A stretch of 12,942 bases of DNA from CAZCVI01 sp964502145. Its GTDB lineage: Bacteria; Acidobacteriota; Aminicenantia; UBA2199. The notes under the pieces are model-generated. The model searched no databases. It worked only from the letters and a program-made list of their open reading frames with translations, and had not been told where the DNA came from. The DNA lies in NCBI GenBank assembly GCA_964502145.1, contig CAZCVI010000134.1:1-12942 (forward strand), in the 5' to 3' direction. Below, piece by piece: positions 1 to 5,380 of this stretch. Each line of letters opens with the position of its first letter. The stretch's first letter is position 1. Made by a program: the position numbers and the translations under genes.

Positions 1-123
1 TCGATTGTCCCTTGAACTTTAAGACTTGTCCCTTAAACTTTAAGACTTGTCCCTTAAACTTTAAGACTTGTCCCTTGAACTTTAAGACTTGTCCCTTGAA
101 CTTTAAGACTTGTCCCTTGAAAA
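1..123. repeat. 21-bp tandem repeat (minisatellite), about 6 copies
   Basis: The heptamer GTCCCTT recurs at 7, 28, 49, 70, 91 and 112, a strict 21-bp period, and each unit ends CTTTAAG. The only variation is G/A in CTTGAAC versus CTTAAAC. The array runs off the left window edge, so the true copy number is unknown. The period is a multiple of three and several frames stay open through it, but I see no start, no ribosome site and no continuation past 123. I treat it as noncoding. There are no unique spacers between units, so it is not a CRISPR array. Confidence 0.9.
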
Positions 124-426
124 TGACTCATTCCACTCCAAAATGGCCCAGTTTAGCATGACAACAAGACATTGTACCAAGGAAAAAGGAATTGTAAAAA
201 TAAAAACCACACGTTGTATGCTTTATTTACAGTGAAGAAGGCATATTTAAGCCAAAAATGATTCGCAGGGAAAAGGTGTACCCCAAAATGCATTGATGGG
301 CGATAATAATCCCACATCTCGAATCTTTCCTGCTGGGACAAGCTATTGGAATGGTCAAACGATCATCACAACATCCTGCCCCGTTTAACTGAAATTTTCA
401 GGGTAGCCACACCTTTGATGAATGAG
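124..426. other. Gene-free stretch with repeat fragments
   Basis: No convincing gene. Three things are visible. Positions 213-248 match 2709-2744 in inverted orientation at roughly 80 percent. Positions 290-304 are a perfect 15-base inverted match to 2210-2224, inside the REP-like repeat pair between the two operon copies. From 301 on, the sequence is the 3' flank of the duplicated operon (partner 3184-3309). The border of the duplication therefore abuts a member of the repeat family. No stem plus T-run terminator is evident below the 427-744 gene. Confidence 0.6.
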
Positions 427-744
427 CTAATTATGATAGCAATTCCATTGGTTGCTTGATTCACACCTGACATACCGATAATAGAATATGTTGTTATCGT
501 CAAAGTCTTCACAAACAATCTGGTATTCAGAGACACAAATAGCATACTGTTGGCAATGACTACTGATCATATACGAGTTGACATATTCATCTGGAGAGGC
601 ACAGTGCTGCTCGACATCATCATCGCAACTGCTCCAGCCAAAGCACTCGTATTCTCCCATGGAAAATCTTGAAGGTTCGATGATTACCATCACTAACATG
701 GCAACAATGATAAGCCCAACGATAGACCATAAAAATCTGTTCAT
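427..744 (-). CDS. Small single-pass membrane protein with eight regularly spaced cysteines (left copy)
   Basis: 105 residues. Residues 4-22 are one hydrophobic helix after a short MNR start, read as a signal anchor. The rest is acidic and rich in Cys, Tyr and Asp, and probably faces the periplasm or outside. Cysteines lie at 34, 40, 48, 64, 70, 78, 94 and 102, so C34/C64/C94, C40/C70 and C48/C78 repeat every 30 residues. Eight cysteines would allow four disulfides. GGAGG of the ribosome site overlaps the stop of the propeller gene upstream, 11 bp before the ATG, so translation is probably coupled. It differs from the right copy at two residues only (L17 for F, R26 for M). Its position beside a propeller resembles that of NVEALA-type small proteins of Bacteroidetes, but I see no NVEALA motif. 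Function unknown. Confidence 0.85.
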   Translation of the reverse strand: MNRFLWSIVGLIIVAMLVMVIIEPSRFSMGEYECFGWSSCDDDVEQHCASPDEYVNSYMISSHCQQYAICVSEYQIVCEDFDDNNIFYYRYVRCESSNQWNCYHN

Positions 745-755
745 CTTGTTTCCTC

Positions 756-1847
756 CTATTTTTTTATTTTAAATATTGAGATATCGGATTCTCCGACCCC
801 ATAGAACAATTGATTTCGTTTGGCAAGAATTCGTCTGATACTTTTGAAAGGGAAATAATAGATATTGTCTAATCTCCCATCCAAGGTGAATCTATAAATC
901 AATTTTTGTTCGTCAGTTTTAGCGGAGGTGGTTAAATAAAAAAAAGACTCATTGTCTTTGTCAACAAAAAAAGAATTAAACAAATTCACCTCTATATATT
1001 CATTTTTAAACCTTTTTTTAAACTTCTCAATTCGAAGTAAAAGGTTAGGGATTGTGCGTTCGGGCCATATTTTATACTGTTTCTGAAGTTTACCCTCCTT
1101 AAATATATAAAGTATTGATGAACGTGCCACATAGACAAGCAATCGGCCATCAGGCAATACGTCATACATGAGAGTAACAAAGTTTAGTGCATATCCCTTG
1201 GGTGGATAAGGGTTGTCGGGCGGCGCTTTGATGAGGTACTTGTCCATTTCACCGTTATTTAATAGCGTGTATTTTATTTTCAGGTTTTTATCCAGGACAT
1301 CAATGCCATCGTTCCTTGGGGAATACGTATAAATATTTCCGGCCTTATCCACCACGGGCGTGAATTGGGGGACATGGTATTGCGGTAAACGGATCTCCTT
1401 GATAGGGGTGGCTTCCCTGGTAAAGGACATAATCTTTTTATTAAAAGACGAAATCACGTACAGGTGACCGTCATGGGAAAAATAGAGTCTCTGAATGACA
1501 GGCTCTTTCTTCATGATTTCGAAAGGGCCATTTCCAAGGTTGAGAAAGACTTTTCGCAGTTTCAAATCTTTCCCAAAGGAAAATATTTTTTCCAAAATAT
1601 GGTCGAATACAAAAAAGCCACCTCGATCATCGGTGACAAGGTCCATAGGGCGGGCGAAAAAGTTTTCGTCATCAATTTCCTCGTCGATTCCCGCTACTTT
1701 TTCCAGTGGGATGTACATGGAGTCCTTTTCCACATGGGTCGGGTTTGGTTTTTTTATCAAGACAGGTTTCCCCGCGTTTAAACCAATTGGTACAATAAGC
1801 CAAAAAGCCGCTATACAAGCGAGCATAAATCGTGCTGAGCTGGGCAT
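756..1847 (-). CDS. Secreted six-bladed beta-propeller protein (left copy)
   Basis: 363 residues. Residues 1-25 form a signal peptide with a hydrophobic core at 8-22 and likely cleavage after LNA25. The mature part shows repeating short strand motifs typical of NHL/six-bladed propellers (DUF5128-like): D74 DRGGFFVFD, F124 SHDGHLYVIS, VVDKAGNIYTYS at 165-176 and VDKDNESFFYL at 295-305. LGNGPFE at 104-110 is a variant of the GxGPGE motif common in the family. Such proteins are usually exported and bind partners or ligands; no enzyme activity is implied. The ribosome site AAGGAGGGG lies within the last codons of the upstream gene, whose stop is 2 bp before this ATG. Residues 1-82 are identical to the right copy, but 66 of 363 positions differ overall, clustered at 211-291. 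The ligand is unknown. Confidence 0.85.
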   Translation of the reverse strand: MPSSARFMLACIAAFWLIVPIGLNAGKPVLIKKPNPTHVEKDSMYIPLEKVAGIDEEIDDENFFARPMDLVTDDRGGFFVFDHILEKIFSFGKDLKLRKVFLNLGNGPFEIMKKEPVIQRLYFSHDGHLYVISSFNKKIMSFTREATPIKEIRLPQYHVPQFTPVVDKAGNIYTYSPRNDGIDVLDKNLKIKYTLLNNGEMDKYLIKAPPDNPYPPKGYALNFVTLMYDVLPDGRLLVYVARSSILYIFKEGKLQKQYKIWPERTIPNLLLRIEKFKKRFKNEYIEVNLFNSFFVDKDNESFFYLTTSAKTDEQKLIYRFTLDGRLDNIYYFPFKSIRRILAKRNQLFYGVGESDISIFKIKK

Positions 1848-1849
1848 GT

Positions 1850-2044
1850 CTATTCCCCTCCTTGTCCTGATTTAGTGTTCAGGTACTTTATAATTGTCCT
1901 CAAGATATAGGTGTAATCCTTCCCTTCAAGGGTATCAAGCCTAATAAAGGCGATTTTGTTGTTCATATAAAGAATGGTTTGCGCATAGTTGTAGAGGATT
2001 AACGCGATAAATACTGCTGTTTTTACGTGTTTTATCGTCTTCAT
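1850..2044 (-). CDS. Truncated thioredoxin-like protein remnant with in-frame internal deletion (left copy)
   Basis: 64 residues from the ATG at 2044; an in-frame ATG at 2062 would add MCYLFF. It is the right-copy gene (4733-5311) minus 384 bp: the first 17 codons join directly, through one hybrid Tyr codon, to the last 46. The loss removes most of the membrane helix, the linker and the whole CxxC region, leaving a nine-residue hydrophobic stub and the C-terminal tail. It cannot be an active redoxin. The deletion is exactly 128 codons, so the frame into the propeller ribosome site is preserved. I choose 2044 because its distance from the upstream TTGAC box equals that in the right copy. It could equally be called a pseudogene; survival as a translated leader for the propeller is my inference. 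Confidence 0.65.
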   Translation of the reverse strand: MKTIKHVKTAVFIALILYNYAQTILYMNNKIAFIRLDTLEGKDYTYILRTIIKYLNTKSGQGGE

Positions 2045-2079
2045 AAAGAATAGGTAACACATTCCCCCTTCATTGTCAA
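2045..2079 (-). promoter_or_regulatory. Putative promoter of the left operon copy
   Basis: On the minus strand a perfect TTGACA sits at 2079-2074, followed by a 17-base spacer and a poor -10 (TACCTA, 2056-2051). The right copy has TTGACG at the same distance (29 bases) from its ATG although the spacer bases differ. No Shine-Dalgarno precedes either ATG, and a start point 7 bases past the -10 would fall at the ATG, so the transcript could be leaderless. The weak -10 keeps confidence low. Confidence 0.35.
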
Positions 2080-2090
2080 GCCATTTTTTT

Positions 2091-2199
2091 TATCAATTCA
2101 GTTTTTTGGCACAGCATCACTTCACGATATGCAATAAGTTCTTGATTTCTATCCGCTTTTTGGTTTAGGCTATTGTAGACGCGACATCCCTGTCGCATT
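2091..2199. repeat. Left arm of 109-bp imperfect inverted repeat (partner 2915-3023)
   Basis: Read forward, it runs TATCAATTC, AGTTTTTTGGCACAG, then GCAATAAGTTCTTG, GTTTAGGC and TATTGTAGACGCGAC. The reverse complement of 2915-3023 gives the same order with substitutions. The inner end is a REP-like palindrome (GCGACA/TGTCGC). The two arms enclose about 715 bp without a recognisable gene, as in a decayed or non-autonomous mobile element. No target-site duplication is obvious outside the arms. Confidence 0.75.
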
Positions 2200-2245
2200 A
2201 TTTTAATCCATCGCCCATCAATGCGGCAAGGATGCCGCGTCTACT
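2175..2245. repeat. Head-to-head pair of REP-like palindromes
   Basis: GTAGACGCGACATCC at 2175 and its near inverse, ending GCCGCGTCTAC at 2245, face each other across about 25 bp. Each half is itself a small hairpin (GCGACA..TGTCGC at 2181-2196 and GCGGCA..TGCCGC at 2223-2238). Related units lie at 2300-2324 (GTAGACGCGCTATCCTGGCG) and 2915-2937 (inverted). Compensating C/G changes between the hairpins (GCGACA versus GCGGCA with matching partners) suggest that the paired structure is kept. Such elements usually occur many times per genome between genes. Confidence 0.75.
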
Positions 2246-2394
2246 TTAACCCAAAGCCCGAAGGCAGGAAAATATCAAGAACGTATTGCCATTTTGAATT
2301 GTAGACGCGCTATCCTGGCGTATTGTTTTATCCCTTTACTTATCAATGATAACACTAAATCACTCAATGGCCGGGTTGAAGGATGACCTAAACC
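2246..2394. other. Intergenic stretch with a third REP-like unit
   Basis: Contains the degenerate palindrome unit at 2300-2324, preceded by TATCAAGAACGTATTGCCAT, which recalls the CAATAAGTTC segment of the inverted-repeat arm. No gene or ribosome site is visible. Confidence 0.5.
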
Positions 2395-2600
2395 AAAAAA
2401 ATACTCAACCGCCGGGTTTTAAAGCTCTCGATTCCACAAAAAATACTCAACCGCCGGGTTTCATTGCTCACGATTCTACAAAAAAGATAGAACGGAGAGG
2501 TTTGGAAGGTGAACGACCGCCTAAAAGGGTGACGGTTGAGTAAAATATGGTGAACCGCCGGGGTTGGAAGGTGAACGGAGAGCAAAATATGGTGGCGGTT
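2395..2600. repeat. 42-bp tandem repeat and scrambled derivatives
   Basis: TACTCAACCGCCGGG occurs at 2402 and 2444, and a third unit boundary (CTACAAAAAA) follows at 2486, giving an exact 42-bp period. Further right the same words return in altered order and orientation: GGTGACGGTTGAGTA (2528-2542) is the near inverse of the opening word, GGAAGGTGAACG occurs twice (2504, 2566) and AAAATATGGTG twice (2542, 2584). The period equals 14 codons, and a plus-strand frame from 2346 to 2543 stays open across it with NTQPPGF twice, but it lacks a ribosome site. I regard the array as noncoding. Confidence 0.75.
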
Positions 2601-2914
2601 CTACAAAATAAGGTGAACAGTCAACTTTTAGTTAAAACCGTCAGGTTCAGGAACTGAAACTCCCTTTTTCTTGCTACTCCATTTAACAAATTGCAGCAAA
2701 TGTGGCGCAAATAGGCCTTCTTCACTGAAAAAACAGCCTACAACCGCGACAATCTTAACTTTCACTCTTAAAGGTGTTATTTCTATCCTAAAGTCTCTAC
2801 TTGCACTGGTAAAAAGTCCAAGTTCCCCTCTAGTTTGCCTTAAAAAATTCGGAACTGTTTCCCGATAAACCTGGATTGACTTTTTTCATTGATCAAGCGG
2901 GTGGAATATTTGTG
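2601..2914. other. Gene-free interior of the inverted-repeat element
   Basis: About 300 bp with no supported gene. Positions 2709-2744 resemble 213-248 inverted; translated, both give a short K.AFFT...AYN string, with a stop in this copy. That may be a scrap of one lost gene. The longest forward frame (2671-2868) has no ribosome site, is not supported by homology, and crosses the repeat in a different frame. Confidence 0.5.
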
Positions 2915-3023
2915 AATGCGACAGGATGTCGCGTCTACAATACCCAAAAACCAAAAAACGAATAGAAACCAGGAACTTATTGCCATATGGGGAAGGGCGG
3001 CTGTGCAAAAAACAGAATTGATA
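2915..3023. repeat. Right arm of 109-bp imperfect inverted repeat (partner 2091-2199)
   Basis: Begins with the palindrome GCGACAGGATGTCGC followed by GTCTACAATACCC, then AGGAACTTATTGCC, and ends AACAGAATTGATA. It is the reverse complement, with scattered substitutions, of 2091-2199. Just outside, TTCAGTTTTTTGTCAG at 3040-3055 repeats part of the arm terminus in the opposite orientation, which may mark an older copy. Confidence 0.75.
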
Positions 3024-3309
3024 CTGAAGAGAGTATCTATTCAGTTTTTTGTCAGTAGGTATCTATGAGAATTATTTTTGTCTCGCTCAGCGCCGTTTTG
3101 ACTTTAGCTACTGGTGGACATTTTTAGGATGACTGCCATTTACCCGGTAGGGATTCCTTTTTTGTCCCCCCATATAGATATGGCGACAATAATCCCTCAT
3201 CTCGAATCTTTCCCGCAGGGACAAGATATTGGAATGTTCAAACGATCATCACAACATCCTGCCCCGATTAACTGAAATTTGCAGGGTAGCCACACCTTTG
3301 ATGAATGAG
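3024..3309. other. Intergenic stretch and 3' flank of right operon copy
   Basis: 3024-3183 holds nothing I can name; a 20-codon frame from 3066 looks hydrophobic but has no ribosome site. From 3184 the sequence matches 301-426 downstream of the left copy, with only a few differences. Conservation of this flank reflects the extent of the duplication. No obvious terminator hairpin with T-run is present. Confidence 0.5.
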
Positions 3310-3627
3310 CTAATTATGATAGCAATTCCATTGGTTGCTTGATTCACACCTGACATACCGATAATAGAATATGTTGTTATCGTCAAAGTCTTCACAAACA
3401 ATCTGGTATTCAGAGACACAAATAGCATACTGTTGGCAATGACTACTGATCATATACGAGTTGACATATTCATCTGGAGAGGCACAGTGCTGCTCGACAT
3501 CATCATCGCAACTGCTCCAGCCAAAGCACTCGTATTCTCCCATGGAAAACATTGAAGGTTCGATGATTACCATCACGAACATGGCAACAATGATAAGCCC
3601 AACGATAGACCATAAAAATCTGTTCAT
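3310..3627 (-). CDS. Small single-pass membrane protein with eight regularly spaced cysteines (right copy)
   Basis: 105 residues, 103 identical to the product of 427-744; the two changes (F17, M26) lie in and just after the hydrophobic helix, and all eight cysteines are kept. The spacing is C-x5-C-x7-C-x15-C-x5-C-x7-C-x15-C-x7-C, so two full 30-residue units and a partial third can be laid over each other. It is the last gene of the operon, 11 bp after the propeller stop, with GGAGG overlapping that stop. As the redoxin-like gene is intact in this copy, a folding relationship is plausible: CLAC oxidoreductase as disulfide donor or isomerase, Cys-rich protein as substrate. That is inference from context. 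I do not recognise a named family. Confidence 0.87.
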   Translation of the reverse strand: MNRFLWSIVGLIIVAMFVMVIIEPSMFSMGEYECFGWSSCDDDVEQHCASPDEYVNSYMISSHCQQYAICVSEYQIVCEDFDDNNIFYYRYVRCESSNQWNCYHN

Positions 3628-3638
3628 GTTGTTTCCTC

Positions 3639-4730
3639 CTATTTTTTTATTTTAAATATTGAGATATCTGATTCGCCGATCCCATAAAACAATTGATTTC
3701 GTTTGGCAAGAATTCTTTTGACACTTTTGAGAGGGCAATAATAGATATTGTCCAATCTCCCGTCCAGGGTGAATCTATAAACCAGTTTTTTATTGTCAGC
3801 GATAGAGGCGGTGGTTAAATAAAAAAAAGACTCATTGTCTTTATCAACAAAAAAAGAAATAAACATTCTCACTGGCGTATACTTATTTTTAACCTTTTCC
3901 CTGCGTCTCTCTATTCTTTGAAAGAAGGGAGGGAATGCACGTTCAGGCCATATGTTAAACTGCTTCAAAAGTTTTTCCTCCTTAAATATATAAAGTGTTG
4001 ATGAGCGTGCCACATAGGCAAGCAATCGACCATCGGACAATACATCATACACGAGAGCACCAAGGTCTAACGAATATTTCTGGGGTGAATGAGGGTCATA
4101 GGGTGGGGCTTTGATGAGGTACTTGTCCAATTCACCTTTCTTTAACAGACTGTATTTTATTTTCAGGTTTTTATCCAGAACATCAATGCCATCGTTACTT
4201 GGGGAATACGTATAGATATTTCCGGCCTTATCTACCACGGGTATAAATTGGGGGATATGGTATTGGGGTAAGCGGAATTCCTTGATAGGAGTGGCCTCCC
4301 TGGTAAAGGACATAATTTTATTGTTAAAAGGTGAAATCACATACAGGTTCCCATCATGGGAAAAATAGAGCCTCTGAACGCCAGGCTCTTTCTTCATAAT
4401 TTCGAAAGGGCCATTACCAAGAGTGAGAAAGACTTTCCGCAGCTTCAAATCTTTCCCAAAGGAAAGTGCCTTTTCCAAAATATCATCGAATACAAAAAAG
4501 CCACCTCGATCATCGGTGACAAGGTCCATGGGGCGGGCGAAAAAGTTTTCGTCATCAATTTCCTCGTCGATTCCCGCTACTTTTTCCAGTGGGATGTACA
4601 TGGAGTCCTTTTCCACATGGGTCGGGTTTGGTTTTTTTATCAAGACAGGTTTCCCCGCGTTTAAACCAATTGGTACAATAAGCCAAAAAGCCGCTATACA
4701 AGCGAGCATAAATCGTGCTGAGCTGGGCAT
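3639..4730 (-). CDS. Secreted six-bladed beta-propeller protein (right copy)
   Basis: 363 residues, exactly the length of its paralog, with the same signal peptide (residues 1-25). LGNGPFE (104-110), DDRGGFFVFD (73-82), HDGNLYVIS (125-133), DKAGNIYTYS (167-176) and DKDNESFFYL (296-305) mark successive blades. It is 82 percent identical to the left copy by hand count (66 differences): none in residues 1-82, 17 in 83-201, 37 in 202-291 and 12 after that. The variable block covers roughly one to two blades and includes a charged stretch (IERRREKVKN at 273-282). If one face binds a partner, this is where specificity would have shifted. Translation is probably coupled to the upstream redoxin-like gene, whose stop is 2 bp before this ATG and whose last codons carry AAGGAGGGG. 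Confidence 0.87.
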   Translation of the reverse strand: MPSSARFMLACIAAFWLIVPIGLNAGKPVLIKKPNPTHVEKDSMYIPLEKVAGIDEEIDDENFFARPMDLVTDDRGGFFVFDDILEKALSFGKDLKLRKVFLTLGNGPFEIMKKEPGVQRLYFSHDGNLYVISPFNNKIMSFTREATPIKEFRLPQYHIPQFIPVVDKAGNIYTYSPSNDGIDVLDKNLKIKYSLLKKGELDKYLIKAPPYDPHSPQKYSLDLGALVYDVLSDGRLLAYVARSSTLYIFKEEKLLKQFNIWPERAFPPFFQRIERRREKVKNKYTPVRMFISFFVDKDNESFFYLTTASIADNKKLVYRFTLDGRLDNIYYCPLKSVKRILAKRNQLFYGIGESDISIFKIKK

Positions 4731-4732
4731 GT

Positions 4733-5311
4733 CTATTCCCCTCCTTGTCCTGATTTAGTGTTCAGGTACTTTATAATTGTCCTCAAGATATAGGTGTAAT
4801 CCTTCCCTTCAAGGGTATCAAGCCTAATAAAGGCGATTTTGTTGTTCATATAAAGAATGGTTTGCGCATAGTTGCGCTGGAGTCTTAACTTCTGCTTAAA
4901 TAGGTCCATATCCACGGGGGTATAAAACGTGAACCCAGGGCGGCCATTTTCTTGAAAATCAAACATCTGCTGATGATGCCCTAACCAGATGCCGTAGATA
5001 GCTATTTTTTTGTTTAGCGCTTTTGCGATTCGACGCCAAATGCTATTTTGAAGCCCGCAAGCGAGGCAAGGTTGTTTGGGAATAAATATGAGATGGGGTT
5101 GACCATCGTTTAAAGCAGAGGCGTTGATTGTCTGATTGTCTGTTCCGAGCAGATCAAAATAATCAATCCGCTCTCCTTCCAAAAGAGTGGTCATAGACCC
5201 CTTTAATTGGGAAATTTGACGGTTTTGTTTGATGGTCAGGAAAATAAAAAAGCTTAGACAGAGGATTAACGCGATGAATACTGCTGTTTTTAAGTGTTTT
5301 TTCATTTTCAT
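4733..5311 (-). CDS. Membrane-anchored thioredoxin-fold (redoxin/TlpA-like) protein with CLAC motif
   Basis: 192 residues. A basic N-terminus (KMKKHLK) and hydrophobic helix at 9-27 give an N-in anchor; the remainder should lie outside the membrane. A redoxin-like core starts near 42. PHLIFIPKQPC82-L-A-C85 is a strand followed by a CxxC active site at the start of a helix, the TlpA/redoxin arrangement. A strand-like ILYMNNKIAFIR (152-163) and a C-terminal helix (172-183) fit the closing part of the fold. The likely role is thiol-disulfide exchange in the envelope; whether it oxidises or reduces cannot be told. It is the first gene of the operon. No Shine-Dalgarno precedes ATG 5311; an in-frame ATG at 5305 is an alternative start. 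Sequence similarity to named families is only moderate, so the fold call rests mainly on the CxxC context. Confidence 0.75.
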   Translation of the reverse strand: MKMKKHLKTAVFIALILCLSFFIFLTIKQNRQISQLKGSMTTLLEGERIDYFDLLGTDNQTINASALNDGQPHLIFIPKQPCLACGLQNSIWRRIAKALNKKIAIYGIWLGHHQQMFDFQENGRPGFTFYTPVDMDLFKQKLRLQRNYAQTILYMNNKIAFIRLDTLEGKDYTYILRTIIKYLNTKSGQGGE

Positions 5312-5346
5312 AGATTATAGTTAACATATTCTAAGCCATTCGTCAA
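5312..5346 (-). promoter_or_regulatory. Putative promoter of the right operon copy
   Basis: On the minus strand TTGACG lies at 5346-5341, then a 17-base spacer and TAACTA (5323-5318). A better -10 match, TATAAT (5319-5314), is 21 bases from the -35 and directly upstream of the ATG. Either reading puts the transcription start at or just inside the gene, matching the absence of a ribosome site. The -35 box and its distance to the ATG are shared with the left copy. Confidence 0.35.
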
Positions 5347-5380
5347 TGTATTTTTACAAGTTTTTTATTTTTATCTCAAT

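Larger units (their letters stand above)
301..1991. repeat. Left copy of a segmental duplication (partner 3184-4874)
   Basis: Every position pairs with the partner copy at an offset of exactly 2883 with no indel, across two complete genes and the 3' end of a third. Identity is uneven: 399-666 and 1648-1991 are perfectly identical to the partner, and the block between them is diverged. Past 1991 homology resumes at offset 3267, because 384 bp present in the right copy are missing here. It then fades out near 2050, just past the gene start. Confidence 0.93.
3184..5317. repeat. Right, complete copy of the segmental duplication
   Basis: Pairs with 301-1991 at offset 2883 up to 4874, then holds 385 bp (4875-5259) that are replaced by one base in the left copy, then pairs again at offset 3267 to about 5317. 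This copy has the full three-gene operon, so it represents the ancestral form. Confidence 0.92.

Noticed and set aside
1..123. CRISPR array
   Set aside because: Units abut directly with no unique spacers, and no cas gene is in the window.
756..1847. Lipoprotein reading of the propeller N-terminus (MLAC at 8-11)
   Set aside because: The cysteine precedes the hydrophobic core rather than following it, so it is not a lipobox; cleavage after LNA25 fits better.
2346..2543. Small forward frame with 14-residue repeats
   Set aside because: No ribosome site; the openness follows from the 42-bp period of the DNA repeat, and the opposite strand is open over the same stretch.
2671..2868. Forward frame with CSKCG
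   Set aside because: One CxxC-like word only, no ribosome site, and it crosses the repeat scrap at 2709-2744 in a different frame from the one shared with 213-248.
3066..3128. Twenty-codon hydrophobic frame
   Set aside because: Too short, no ribosome site, no partner in the left copy.
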